A DNA stretch of 64,000 nt from Erythrobacter sp. SCSIO 43205 (GTDB lineage: Bacteria; Pseudomonadota; Alphaproteobacteria; Sphingomonadales; Sphingomonadaceae). The DNA lies in contig NZ_CP063202.1 of the NCBI RefSeq assembly GCF_019904235.1, positions 682,001-746,000 of the forward strand, read 5' to 3'. Below, piece by piece: positions 35,737 through 46,100 of the stretch. Position numbers and translations under genes: made by a program. Within the stretch, counting starts at the first letter, position 1. Every line of letters begins with the position of its first letter. The notes under the pieces are model-generated. The model worked only from the letters and a program-made list of their open reading frames with translations, was not told the origin of the DNA and ran no database searches.

Positions 35737-36891
35737 GTGGAGCCAATCCGCCCGACCTCTGACTTGCGCAAGCTTGTTCTTGTTCTGGCTGGGGTCGCCG
35801 CGCTGCTTTTGAGCGTTTGGATGGCCACAGGCGCAAAGCTGCTCGGCGCAACCGCGATCGGCCTTGTCGCTGGCTTTGCGCTCTATCATGCGGCCTTCGG
35901 GTTCACATCGCATTGGCGCGTGTTCCTGACCGAAGGCCTTGGGCAGGGCCTCAGGATGCAGTTGGTGCTGATCGGGCTGGTCGCGTCTATCGCCTTCCCA
36001 CTGATCGGATATGGCGAGGCATGGGGGCTTGTCGTGCGCGGCTCGGTCGCACCGCTTAGCTTTGGTGTGGTGGCTGGTGCCTTTGTCTTCGGCTTTGGGA
36101 TGATGTTTGCAGGGGGGTGCGGTTCGGGCACTCTTTTTACCGTGGGCGGAGGCAGCACTCGGATGCTGTTCACGCTTGGCGCATTTGTCGCAGGGTCGAT
36201 TTTCGCAACGCTTCACGTGCCATGGTGGCGCAGCCTTCCTTCCGCGCCCAGCTTTGGGCTTGTGCAGGAGTTTGGCGCTCCTTTGGGGCTGATCGTGCTC
36301 TTTGCGCTTCTCGCTGCGATATGGATTTATGCGCAGCGGCGCGAGATGCGCCTTCATGGAAAGCTGCAAAGTTCGCGGCAAACGGGATCAATCCTGATGG
36401 GGCCTTGGTCCTTGTGGCTGGGGGTGGCCGCTATCGCTTTGGTAAGCGTTGCCACGCTGGTGCTTTTGGGCAGGCCTTGGGGGATTACATCGGCTTTCAC
36501 GCTGTGGGGCGCGAAGATCGCGAGCTTTGCGGGAGTTGACGTTGCAAGCTGGCCCTATTGGCAAAACCGCCAAGGCTGGCTTGCGCGGCCTGTGCTTACC
36601 GATGCGACTTCGGTGATGAATTTTGGGATCATCGCAGGCGCAATGATGGCGGCAAGTTTTGCAGGCCGCCTCCAGCCCCGATTGCGCCTCACGCCAAGCG
36701 ACATGGGCACTGCCATTTTGGGCGGCCTGTGCATGGGATATGGGGCGAGGATCGCCTATGGCTGCAATATCGGCGCTTACCTTGGCGGGTCCATATCCGG
36801 GAGCGCACATGGCCTTTTATGGATGATCGCAGCGCTTATCGGTAGCGCGGTTGCTCTCAAATTGCGCACAGGCAAGGGCTTCGTGGTGTGA
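35737..36891 (+). CDS. YeeE/YedE-family sulfur compound transporter
   Basis: A polytopic inner-membrane protein of 384 residues with about nine to ten hydrophobic segments. It carries two family signature cysteines, in FAGGCGSGTLFTVGGG and in GARIAYGCNIGAYLGGSISG. In the characterised relative TsuA such cysteines pass thiosulfate through the membrane. The start is a GTG behind a GGACAGGA Shine-Dalgarno, 14 bases after the rhodanese lipoprotein stop, so the two form an operon. Thiosulfate is the likely substrate but sulfite-like or other sulfur species are possible. Confidence 0.88.
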   Translation: MEPIRPTSDLRKLVLVLAGVAALLLSVWMATGAKLLGATAIGLVAGFALYHAAFGFTSHWRVFLTEGLGQGLRMQLVLIGLVASIAFPLIGYGEAWGLVVRGSVAPLSFGVVAGAFVFGFGMMFAGGCGSGTLFTVGGGSTRMLFTLGAFVAGSIFATLHVPWWRSLPSAPSFGLVQEFGAPLGLIVLFALLAAIWIYAQRREMRLHGKLQSSRQTGSILMGPWSLWLGVAAIALVSVATLVLLGRPWGITSAFTLWGAKIASFAGVDVASWPYWQNRQGWLARPVLTDATSVMNFGIIAGAMMAASFAGRLQPRLRLTPSDMGTAILGGLCMGYGARIAYGCNIGAYLGGSISGSAHGLLWMIAALIGSAVALKLRTGKGFVV

Positions 36892-37003
36892 GCCTGCCCC
36901 TTGCGCATAAGTCCGCAAGCTGCCAACCGAGATAGTGACGGTTTATTTGGTTAGATGAGGGGCGTGAAGCGCGGCGCACAGCCGGCAGGTCAGCCCTTCC
37001 GAC

Positions 37004-38281
37004 ATGAGGGATCTTTTGAGCGCAACCGCAAGCTCGATGCTGATGAGCGTCTTTGGCATCATCGCTATTCTCACAATCGCTTTTCTATTGTCTTCGGGCA
37101 AACGTCGCATCAATTTGCGCGTTGTCGGAGCCGCTTTCGCGCTGCAGGCGCTTATGGCGCTGCTCGTCCTCCGCACCGATTTTGGCGTGGTGACGATCCA
37201 GTTTCTTTCCAATGGTGTGATTGCTCTGCTTGGCTATTCGGTAAGCGGGATTGAAACCTTGTTCGGGCCAATGGGCGACAATCCATTTGCCAACACCTTC
37301 TTGATTGCGGCGCTTCCGGTGATCGTGTTCTTCGCAGCGCTTGTCTCGATCCTCTATTACCTCGGCGTGATGCAGCGCTTGGTTCGCTGGCTCGGCGGCG
37401 CGATCGGCTGGGTCACAGGGATCAGCAAGGTTGAGGCTTTGGGAAGCGCGGCGAACATCTTTGTCGGCCAATCGGAAAGCCCGCTGGTGGTGCGCCCCTA
37501 TCTCGCAGCGCTCCCGCCCTCGCGCCTGTTCACTTTGATGTGTGTCGGTATGGCTGGCGTCGCGGGGACGATCCTTGCCGCTTACGCCTCCTTCCTTGGC
37601 GATGAGGCCGTGCCTTACCTGCTCGCCGCCGCTTTCATGTCGGCGCCCGGCGGTATTTTGATGGCAAAGATCATCATGCCCGATGACCCCGAAGAAGCGG
37701 CCGAACACGACAAGCTGATGGAGACGGTCACCGTCTCTGAAACTTTTGAAGAAGGCGAAGCGCCTGCCAATATCATTGAGGCAGCGGCGCAAGGGACAAC
37801 CACCGGCGTGAAGCTCGCCGTGGCGGTCGGCGCGATGGTGATGGTGTTTGTGGCGTTGGTTGCGCTTGCCAATGGCATTCTGGGCGGCATTGGCGGCTGG
37901 TTCGGCTATCCCGAAGTGACGTTCCAGCAATTGCTTGGATACATCTTTGCACCCGTCATGTTCCTCATCGGCATTTCGGATTGGGATCAGGCGCAGATCG
38001 CAGGCGGATTGTTCGGGACCAAGATCGTACTCAATGAATTTGTCGCCTTCATTGAACTTGGCGCAGTTGAAGGGCTGACCGAACGCAGCCGTTCTATCGT
38101 TACCTTTGCGCTGTGCGGCTTTGCCAACTTTTCCTCCATCGCGATCCAAATGGCGGTGACAGGTGGGCTTGCCCCCAATCAACGCCCTGTAATCGCGCGT
38201 CTTGGCCTCAAAGCGCTTGCCGCTGGGAGCCTTGCCAATTTGATGAGTGCGGCGCTCGCGAGCCTGTTTTTGCCGTTCTGA
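37004..38281 (+). CDS. nupC: Concentrative nucleoside transporter (NupC/CNT family)
   Basis: A cation-coupled nucleoside importer of the inner membrane. The 425-residue protein has the CNT pattern: an N-terminal block of three helices, a gate domain, then GQSESPLVVRPYL, which contains the nucleoside-binding GQSE motif. MSAPGGILMAKIIMPD and the C-terminal CGFANFSSIAIQ with its second substrate loop follow. No nucleoside hydrolase or phosphorylase is adjacent. It lies 112 bases after the YeeE/YedE gene and probably has its own promoter. With a secreted DNase in the same region, import of nucleosides from degraded extracellular DNA is an attractive but unproven link. Confidence 0.92.
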   Translation: MRDLLSATASSMLMSVFGIIAILTIAFLLSSGKRRINLRVVGAAFALQALMALLVLRTDFGVVTIQFLSNGVIALLGYSVSGIETLFGPMGDNPFANTFLIAALPVIVFFAALVSILYYLGVMQRLVRWLGGAIGWVTGISKVEALGSAANIFVGQSESPLVVRPYLAALPPSRLFTLMCVGMAGVAGTILAAYASFLGDEAVPYLLAAAFMSAPGGILMAKIIMPDDPEEAAEHDKLMETVTVSETFEEGEAPANIIEAAAQGTTTGVKLAVAVGAMVMVFVALVALANGILGGIGGWFGYPEVTFQQLLGYIFAPVMFLIGISDWDQAQIAGGLFGTKIVLNEFVAFIELGAVEGLTERSRSIVTFALCGFANFSSIAIQMAVTGGLAPNQRPVIARLGLKALAAGSLANLMSAALASLFLPF

Positions 38282-38328
38282 GGCGCAAGCCTCTGGCACA
38301 AGCGCGCCAGCCACATTAGATGGTCCCC

Positions 38329-39273
38329 ATGACCGACACAGATACACGCACCGACATTGCTTCCGTTTCCCTTGCAAAGCCCTTGGCTGACATCGCTGAT
38401 GAGCTTGGCCGCAGCTTTGCCGAATACGGCTTTGCCGTGGTGCGCGATCACGGCATTCCTCAAGAGCTGATCGACAAGGCGGAAGCGACATCGAAAGCGT
38501 TCTTTGCGCTGCCTGACGAAGTCAAAAAGAGTTATAAGATCGAAGGCGGTGGCGGTGCGCGTGGCTATACGCCGTTCGGCACAGAAAAAGCCAAGGATGC
38601 CGAAATCTTTGACCTGAAGGAGTTCTGGCACGTGGGCCGCGAATTGCCGCAGACCCACGCTTTGGCTGAATATATGGCGCCCAATGTCTGGCCTGAGGAA
38701 ATTCCTGAGTTCAAGGAGACTTTCAGCGCGCTTTATTCAGCCTTCGAGGCAACGGGTCTGCGCGTGCTCGAAGCGATTGCATTGCATCTGGGGCTCGAAC
38801 AGGATTTCTTTGCCAAAACGGTTGAGGACGGCAATTCGGTGATGCGCCTTCTCCATTACCCGCCGCTTGGCCCCGATGCCCCCGAAGGTGCGATCCGGGC
38901 AGCCGCTCATGGCGATATCAATACGATCACTCTGCTGCTCGGCGCAGAAGAGGCGGGACTTGAGCTCCTCACCAAGTCGGGCGAATGGCACCCGGTTTAC
39001 GCCGAAGAGGGTTCGCTCGTCATCAATGTGGGTGATATGCTCGAAAGGCTGACCGCAGGCACGCTGGTATCGACAACGCACCGGGTGGTGAACCCCAAAG
39101 GCGATGGCGCAAGGCGCTCGCGCTATTCAATGCCGTTTTTCCTGCATTTCCGGCCTGATTATATGATCGAGCCACTCGAAGAGTGCGCGGCAAAAGAAGG
39201 CGCCAAGGTCGAACCCGCGATCAGCAGCCATGACTTCCTGTTGCAGCGTCTGCGCGAGATCAATCTCGCGTAA
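38329..39273 (+). CDS. 2-oxoglutarate/Fe(II)-dependent oxygenase, isopenicillin N synthase family
   Basis: A soluble non-heme iron oxygenase of 314 residues from the ATG at 38329 (an ATG nine bases earlier would add three residues). It has the N-terminal DIOX_N domain (FAEYGFAVVRDHGI) and the jelly-roll core. The iron ligands are His and Asp in AAHGDINTITLL and a distal His in STTHRVVNP. The co-substrate Arg is in RSRYSMPFF. These residues match the isopenicillin N synthase/flavanone hydroxylase-like group, common in proteobacteria with unknown substrates. A GC palindrome overlaps the stop codon region (39253-39270). The gene is probably monocistronic. Confidence 0.9.
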   Translation: MTDTDTRTDIASVSLAKPLADIADELGRSFAEYGFAVVRDHGIPQELIDKAEATSKAFFALPDEVKKSYKIEGGGGARGYTPFGTEKAKDAEIFDLKEFWHVGRELPQTHALAEYMAPNVWPEEIPEFKETFSALYSAFEATGLRVLEAIALHLGLEQDFFAKTVEDGNSVMRLLHYPPLGPDAPEGAIRAAAHGDINTITLLLGAEEAGLELLTKSGEWHPVYAEEGSLVINVGDMLERLTAGTLVSTTHRVVNPKGDGARRSRYSMPFFLHFRPDYMIEPLEECAAKEGAKVEPAISSHDFLLQRLREINLA

Positions 39274-39561
39274 CATTTGCGCCCGATTCAACGCATGATT
39301 CGCTTGATTGGAGCGAATTTCGCACGGGCCAAAACCAAAATGCAAAAACCTTGGCTTAGTGGCATCGGCGCAACACAGGCCGAAACTGCCCGGATTTCTG
39401 CGGTTTTTGCGCTGTTTCATGCTGCGCTGCGGCATAGTTATCCCGGCGACCATAACCCTTCGTCATAGACCTGTCACAAAAACGTCCCCATTGCGCCACG
39501 CAGTGGCCCCATAGGCCGCCTCCAGTATCCGTTCCCAGGAAGTGATAAGGGGCATCCTCTC

Positions 39562-42500
39562 ATGAAGTTAAAGTATCTATTGGCAGCCAGCGTCGTTAGT
39601 CTGAGTGCTGCTGCAACCATCGCAGCGCCAGCACACGCGCAGCAAATTACATCAGGTGTCGAAGGCACCGTCTCTGACGAAGCTGGCAACGCTGTTGCCG
39701 GTGCAACCGTCACCGTAACCGACACGCGGACCAACCAGTCCAGCACTCTGATGACCGGCTCGCAAGGTAACTTCCGCGTCCAGTCGCTTCAGCCAGGCGG
39801 CCCATACACTGTAACCGTCACCGCTCCCGGTTTCGAAGGCCAGACCGTTGAAGATGTGCAGCTCGGCATTTCGGGTAACATCGGTTTTGACTTTGCACTG
39901 AGCTCGGAAAATGCAGGTAACACTATCGTTGTGACCGGCGCACGCGCTCAAGTAACCCAGGTTGCTGTTGGTCCGGGTCTCGCTTTCGACACGCAAACGC
40001 TCGAAGCGTTCCCATCGATCACCCGCGACATTCGCGACATCATCCGCATCGACCCACGCGTCAGCCTTGAGCAGAACAACGACGTTGATCGTATCTCCTG
40101 CCTTGGCGGTAACGACCGTACCAACACCTTCACCGTTGACGGCATCGTTCAATCGGACACCTTTGGTCTGAACGGTACGCCTTTTGCAGCGCGTAACTCG
40201 CTCCCGCTTCCGTTCGACATCGTCGATCAGCTGTCGGTTGAATTTGCACCGTTCGACGTTGAATATTCCGAGTTCACCGGCTGTCTTATCAACGTTGTAA
40301 CCAAAGCCGGTTCCAACGAATTCCACGGCTCTGCCTTCTACACCTACTTCGATGGCGGTCTGTTTGCAGACAGCATTGATGGCCGTCCGCTTACCGCGAA
40401 CGAAGAAAAGCGCTACGGCGCGACGCTTTCCGGTCCAATCATCAAAGACCGCCTGTTCTTCTCGGTCGGTTACGAAGAAGCTGACCTGACCGGCGGCAAC
40501 AACTTTGGTCCGAACGGCGGCGGTTTCACCAACGAAGCCAACTTCGTCACCCAAGAGCAGTTCGACGAATTCGCTCGCATCGCGCGCGACGTATATGGTC
40601 AGGACATTGGCGGTTACCCAACCGCTCTTCCAGAAGGCAACAAGCGTTACTTTGCCCGTCTCGATGCGATCATCAACGATGATCACCGTCTTGAAGCGAC
40701 GTATCAGCGTCTTGAAGAAACCAACATCGAAAGCGACTTTGGCGGCCAGAACATCACCGGCTTCAACTCGTTTGAAGATGAAGGCACGATCTCTGACTAC
40801 TACTCGGTTCGTCTCTACTCTGACTGGACTGACACGATCTCGACCGAGCTTCGTGTGAGCCGTTCGGAAGTGGGCGATGTTCAGGGTCCAGTGGGCTTTG
40901 GCGAAGCACAATCCGACAATCCGACCCCGCGTCTGGTCGTTGGTGTTCTTCCGGTTGATGGTCGCACCACTCAGCCAGGTATCCTCAGCACGGGCCCAGG
41001 CATCTTCCGTTCTGCTAACCAGCTCGATCAGACGATCAACCAGGCACGTTTCCAGATGAACATCGATGCTGGCGACGGTCACTTCTTCAAGCTGGGTGCA
41101 GAGGTCAACGATCTGGAAGTGTTCAACCTGTTCGCGATCAACGCGACCGGCTCGCTCTACTTCCAGAACTTCGCTGATTTCGAAGCTGGTCTGCTGTCAC
41201 CAGGCACAGAGCTGTTCCCGGACGCAGACGAAGTTGCCGATGGCTCTGCGCTTGGCGGTGACATCAACGCAGCCGTGGATGGCGACATCAACAATGCAGC
41301 AGCATCGTTCAGCCGTCGTATCTACTCGTTCTACGCTCAGGACGACTGGCAAGCGACCGATCAGCTCTCGATCAACGCTGGTCTGCGTGTTCAGCTCTAT
41401 GACGGTGATGCACCACGTTATAACCAGAACTTCTTCAACCGCTACGGGTTCAGCAACTCTGTTCCTTTCAGCTCGCTTGACCCTGTTCTGCTTCCCCGTC
41501 TGTCGGCGACTTATGAATTCTTCAACGAAGGGTTCTTCTCTGACAGCCGCGTAACCGGCGGTGTCGGCATCTTCTCGGGCGGTGACCCGGTTGTGTATTA
41601 CTCCAACGCCTTCTCGAATAACGGTTTCTCAAGCGCGCTTGGTACAACCCGTTTCGATTGTGGTCCGGGCGACATTCCGGTTGATGGCGCAACGGGCCAG
41701 TTCGACGTGGTCGGCGCCAATGGCTTCATTGGCTTCCCGCAATGTGCGATCAATGGCGGTGCAGCCGATGCAGAAGCTGGTCTTGCTGATGTTCAGTCAA
41801 CCGACCCGGACTTCGATGTCCCAACGGTGACACGTGCGAGCATTGCGTTCCAAACCACGTTTGGAGCCGAAACCGGCTTTTTCAGCGATTGGAACCTGCA
41901 ACTCGACTACATCTATTCGAAGTTCAACAACTCGCTGAACTTCGTTGATCTGTCGCAGACCCCGGACATCCGTACCGGTGTCAATGGCTTCACCACTGAT
42001 GGTCGTCCAATTCTGGCTGCGATCGACTCAACGAACGCTGGTTGTGATGCAGTGCTTCAGGGCACAGGCGGAACGCCTCCGGTCTACACTGGTGTGACGC
42101 CGGAGTGTTTCAACACACGCCGTGATGACAACATCCAGCTCACCAACGGTCGTGATGGCGACTCGCACTCGATCTCTGCCTTGATCAGCAAGCAGTTCGA
42201 TGGGGGTGTCTTCACCTCAGGCGGTTCGACCCGCGTTCAGTTCGGTTACGCATTCACCGACAGCAACAACGCACGTAACAACCAATCTTCGACGGCAACG
42301 TCGTCCTTCGACGTTACCGCTGCGTTTGATCGTCAGGATCCAGCCGTATCGACCGCTACCACGGAAACCCGTCATAACTTCACAGCGGCCATCAACTTCC
42401 GCGAAGAGTTCATCGACGGTTACGACACCAACTTTGGTATCTTCTTCCGTGCTCGTGAAGGTCGTCCTTACAGCTTGACCTTCGATGGCGGCGGCGTTTT

Positions 42501-43002
42501 CGCCGATAGCGCTTCGGGTAGCGACAACGCGCTGCTTTACGTGCCAACCGGCATCACTGATCCAAACGTCTCACCTGACTCAGATGCAGACGCGGTTCAG
42601 GCCGTGATTGACTATGTCAACGCATCGGGCTGTGACTTCACTCCTGGTGAAACGATCCGTCGCAACACCTGCCGCAATGACTGGCACTATGACATGGACC
42701 TGCGCATCAGCCAGGAAATCCCGTTCATCGGCAGCCTGACCGGCATCAAGGAAGACCGCATCGAAATCTTTGCTGACTTTGCAAACTTCCTCAACCTGCT
42801 CGACAGCAGCGCGAACATCCTGCGTTCACGCGGCGGGTTCAACGGTCTTGTATCGGTTGTTGACGGTGCGCTGGACGATGATGGTCGTTACGACTTCCAG
42901 TTCGATCGGAACCAAGATCAACTGACCCCAGACGATCAGAACTTCATCGCCATCAACCCATCGGCATGGCGTATTCAAATCGGTGCCCGCTACGAATTCT
43001 AA
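39562..43002 (+). CDS. TonB-dependent receptor, Oar-like with carboxypeptidase-regulatory N-domain
   Basis: A 1146-residue outer-membrane receptor. The signal peptide covers residues 1-30 (ends PAHAQ). Residues 33-115 form a carboxypeptidase-regulatory-like (CNA-B-type) domain (GVEGTVSDEAGNAVAGATV). The plug domain follows (about 120-260, TFTVDGIVQ and GCLINVVTKAGSNEFHG), then the beta-barrel, ending in RIQIGARYEF with the terminal Phe. This is the layout of Oar/OmpA-related receptors that take up unknown, often proteinaceous ligands. The ATG has AAGGGG about 10 bases before it. Codon choice is visibly different from neighbours, with many CGT, GGT, GTT, ATC and AAC codons, as in very highly expressed genes. 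A strong terminator follows. Confidence 0.92.
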   Translation: MKLKYLLAASVVSLSAAATIAAPAHAQQITSGVEGTVSDEAGNAVAGATVTVTDTRTNQSSTLMTGSQGNFRVQSLQPGGPYTVTVTAPGFEGQTVEDVQLGISGNIGFDFALSSENAGNTIVVTGARAQVTQVAVGPGLAFDTQTLEAFPSITRDIRDIIRIDPRVSLEQNNDVDRISCLGGNDRTNTFTVDGIVQSDTFGLNGTPFAARNSLPLPFDIVDQLSVEFAPFDVEYSEFTGCLINVVTKAGSNEFHGSAFYTYFDGGLFADSIDGRPLTANEEKRYGATLSGPIIKDRLFFSVGYEEADLTGGNNFGPNGGGFTNEANFVTQEQFDEFARIARDVYGQDIGGYPTALPEGNKRYFARLDAIINDDHRLEATYQRLEETNIESDFGGQNITGFNSFEDEGTISDYYSVRLYSDWTDTISTELRVSRSEVGDVQGPVGFGEAQSDNPTPRLVVGVLPVDGRTTQPGILSTGPGIFRSANQLDQTINQARFQMNIDAGDGHFFKLGAEVNDLEVFNLFAINATGSLYFQNFADFEAGLLSPGTELFPDADEVADGSALGGDINAAVDGDINNAAASFSRRIYSFYAQDDWQATDQLSINAGLRVQLYDGDAPRYNQNFFNRYGFSNSVPFSSLDPVLLPRLSATYEFFNEGFFSDSRVTGGVGIFSGGDPVVYYSNAFSNNGFSSALGTTRFDCGPGDIPVDGATGQFDVVGANGFIGFPQCAINGGAADAEAGLADVQSTDPDFDVPTVTRASIAFQTTFGAETGFFSDWNLQLDYIYSKFNNSLNFVDLSQTPDIRTGVNGFTTDGRPILAAIDSTNAGCDAVLQGTGGTPPVYTGVTPECFNTRRDDNIQLTNGRDGDSHSISALISKQFDGGVFTSGGSTRVQFGYAFTDSNNARNNQSSTATSSFDVTAAFDRQDPAVSTATTETRHNFTAAINFREEFIDGYDTNFGIFFRAREGRPYSLTFDGGGVFADSASGSDNALLYVPTGITDPNVSPDSDADAVQAVIDYVNASGCDFTPGETIRRNTCRNDWHYDMDLRISQEIPFIGSLTGIKEDRIEIFADFANFLNLLDSSANILRSRGGFNGLVSVVDGALDDDGRYDFQFDRNQDQLTPDDQNFIAINPSAWRIQIGARYEF

Positions 43003-43032
43003 TTCGTAGTCCTCGCACCAAGCGAACAAGTG

Positions 43033-43069
43033 CGGCGGGAGGTCCTCGGGATCTCCCGCCGTTTTCTTT
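43033..43069 (+). terminator. Intrinsic terminator of the TonB-dependent receptor gene
   Basis: Nine-base stem CGGCGGGAG (43033-43041) paired with CTCCCGCCG (43053-43061), followed by TTTTCTTT. It starts 31 bases after the stop codon. Confidence 0.85.
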
Positions 43070-43182
43070 GGTTGCGTTTCTTTGGGGCCGCCATTTCTTT
43101 GGTCGCGTTTTTTGGGGGCTACTGTCTTCCCATAGCCCCGCTTTATGCGTTGGTGATGTCGCTTAACGCCCTCTGGCGCTGC

Positions 43183-46100
43183 TCAATCTTCGAGTTGCGC
43201 CAGGCTGTCCGCTGGATCATCAGCTACGCTCAAAAGTTCAAAGGCGAGCGTTTCTCGAACGTCTGCCGGAAGCTTCATACGAAGCGCATTTTCAAGCGCT
43301 GCGGCCTGATCGCCCAATTCTGCCTCACCAAAGATCGCTGCGGTTCCAGCAAGCTTATGGATGATTGTTGCAAGCTCCTCGCACGCCTGCGAGGAGGCAT
43401 CGTCTTTGCCCAGCGTCCCATCTTCGAGCGCCTTGCGAACAGCTTCAACCGCTTCTCTGCGCCGCTTTTCCCAGCGGCGGATGAGGGCAGGGGAATGGCC
43501 TTGCGCCGCGCTTCTGCCTGATGCGTTGTACGCTCTTCCAGCGCTCACTTGCGGCGGACATTCACCGATCTTGACCGGGCGGGTTTTGGGATCGCGCGAT
43601 ATATCGACAATCTCAGTTGTAATGTGATCATCCGGCCCGTCACAGGCGCTATTCTGATCCTGAATAGCACGGCTTTCCACCGTTTCTTCCAAAGCGCGTC
43701 GATCACCCCGCTCGTCATTGTCGACGATACGGGTTGGAAGCCATCGCTGAAGCGCGCGGGCAAGATCAGCGAACACAAGAGGTTTCGCCAGAAGCGTCTG
43801 CATCCCTGCATCACGCGCGGTTGCCAAATCCTCCGGGAAAGCGTTTGCAGTGAGCGCGATGATCGGCAACTCTTCAGGGGTAATGCCTTCCGCGCGGATG
43901 GCGCGTGTCGCCGCATACCCATCACAGCCCGGCATCTGAATATCCATCAGCACCAGATCATAGGGTTTGCCGCGCATGATCGAATCGATCACCATCGCAA
44001 TCGCCTCATTCCCATCATGCGCGCTCGCAACGCTCTGGCCGCAGCGTTCAAGCATTTCTGTGACCAGCAGCCGGTTCACGTCATGATCTTCGACCAACAG
44101 AATTTTCGCCTGTTGCGGCAGCATGGAGGGCTCAAAAGCGTCCTCATCCGTCACTTCGGGCAATTGCGCCTCGGTGTATGTCGCAGGCAGGGTCAGCGTA
44201 AAACGCGAGCCCACACCCGCCTCGCTTTCAACCTCGATTGTGCCTCCCAAAAGCTCTGCGAGTTGCCTGCTTATAGTAAGGCCAAGCCCGGTTCCGCCAT
44301 AATGGCGCGTGGTGTCGCCTTCGCCTTGGGTGAAGGGTGCGAAAATGGTTTGGAGGCGGGCCTTGCTGATGCCGATCCCGGTGTCGGCAACCGTGATTGA
44401 TATTTCCTCTTCATCCCCGGTTACACCGATCTTGACGGTCCCATGTTCGGTGAACTTGACTGCATTGCCAAGCAGGTTGAGCACAATTTGCCGCAGCCTC
44501 AGACCATCCGTTTTGATCCAGGGGTTTGACCCGCATGAAAGACCCGCTTTGGTCAGCGAGGCGGCGGATTCGGTAATGGAAAAATCGAGCTTCAACCCCT
44601 TTTTCTCCGCTGTCGGGCGGAAAAGTGCGGCACATTCAGAAATGGTCGCAAACACATCAACCGGCTCGTTGGCAATGCCGACCTGGCCTGATTCGATCTT
44701 TGACAGGTCAAGGATGTCGTTCAGAAGCATCATCATCGAGCGGCCTGATTGGACGATCATATCCGCATGGCGCCGGTGCTCTTTGCTCAGGTCACCTTCG
44801 CGCAAAAGCTCTGCAAACCCCAGCACCCCATTCATCGGCGTGCGGATTTCATGGCTCATATTGGCTAAGAACTCGCTTTTTGCCTTTGCCGCTTTTTCGG
44901 CGGACTTGCGCGCTCTGGTCAAAAGAAGTTCAAGCTCAACCCGCTCGGTCACATCACGCGCGGACACAACGATCCCGGTTCGCTGGCCGCTGACCGGGTC
45001 TTTGACCACAGCGCATTCCGCCTCGATGAAGACGGGGTTGCCGTTGTCATCATCCAAAAGGCGGCGATAGGTGAGGCGTTCCTGCTCGCTTCTTCCGGTA
45101 AGCAACAGTTCGAGCGCGTTCGCAATGCGGTCACGCGCGTCATCATGGGTGCGATGATCGACGGGCTTGCCTATGAAATCGGCAGGCGGGCGGCTTAAGA
45201 CATCGACCACCGAAGGGGAGGCATATGTGCACACCCCGCGCAAATTGATAAGCAAGATCGCATCGGTGATCCCTTCGGTGAGAAGGGCAAGTTCCTGCCG
45301 TCCCTTACGCAATTCTTCGGTCAGGCGTTCGCGTCCTGCGAGAATGGCTGCGACCGGCAAACCGGTAAGGAAATTGGCTGCGATGAAAGCCTGTATGAGG
45401 TGCAGCTTGAGCCCCTCATCAAGAGCCGCAGTTGCAGTTGGACCCACCCCTGCATAACTCACGATCCCTGTCACGACCGCTATACCCGGCACGAACAGCG
45501 CCGTACCCAATGCACCCAGCCTGATAGCGAGCATCAAGGTGATGGGAGGAACGAGGAACATCAAAGAATAGCCGTCATTGCTCAGATCAATCGCGATTGC
45601 GACAAGCCCGGCCGTGGAAAGGGCCACACCCTCCAACAGCTTTTTGGGCATGATGCCTGCAGGCGCGCTCCATGCTCTGGCGACAAGCAGGACAGCAGGC
45701 ACGACAAGAATTGCGCCCAGCGTTTCGGCGACAAACCAGCCGGTCATCCCTTTCAAGATGGAATCAAGATCAGAACCCAGCACGGGAGCGGCAATTGCAG
45801 TGCTCGCGATCGGCCCGACAAGTCCGGCGTACTGAAGGAAATAGCCCAGATGCGAGAGGTCAGTAAGGTCAGGCACGGCGCCGCAGACCCGCCGGGTCAG
45901 CCAGGTCGCGACCAGAATATTGGTGAGGTTTGCGATCGTGAAGACCGCCGCTGTCCCCAATGGCGTGCCGGACAACGTATTGGCAGTCACGCTCCCAAGT
46001 ACAACGGCGACAATCAGCGGCAGCTCATTACGAAGGCGTGCGCAAAACAGACCCGAGACTGCAATGGCGTTGGGAAGCCATACACTCGCCAAGGTCGCGT

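Noticed and set aside
37085..38491. 468-codon minus-strand frame across nupC
   Set aside because: His/Arg/Gln-rich translation with no domain, opposite a clear transporter.
39652..41082. 476-codon open frame antisense to the TonB-dependent receptor
   Set aside because: The sense gene is unmistakable. The antisense frame is open because of the biased codon use and shows no family motif or ribosome-binding site.
43030..43521. Plus-strand frame beginning in the receptor terminator
   Set aside because: It starts in the terminator and then runs antisense to the Hpt domain of the hybrid kinase.
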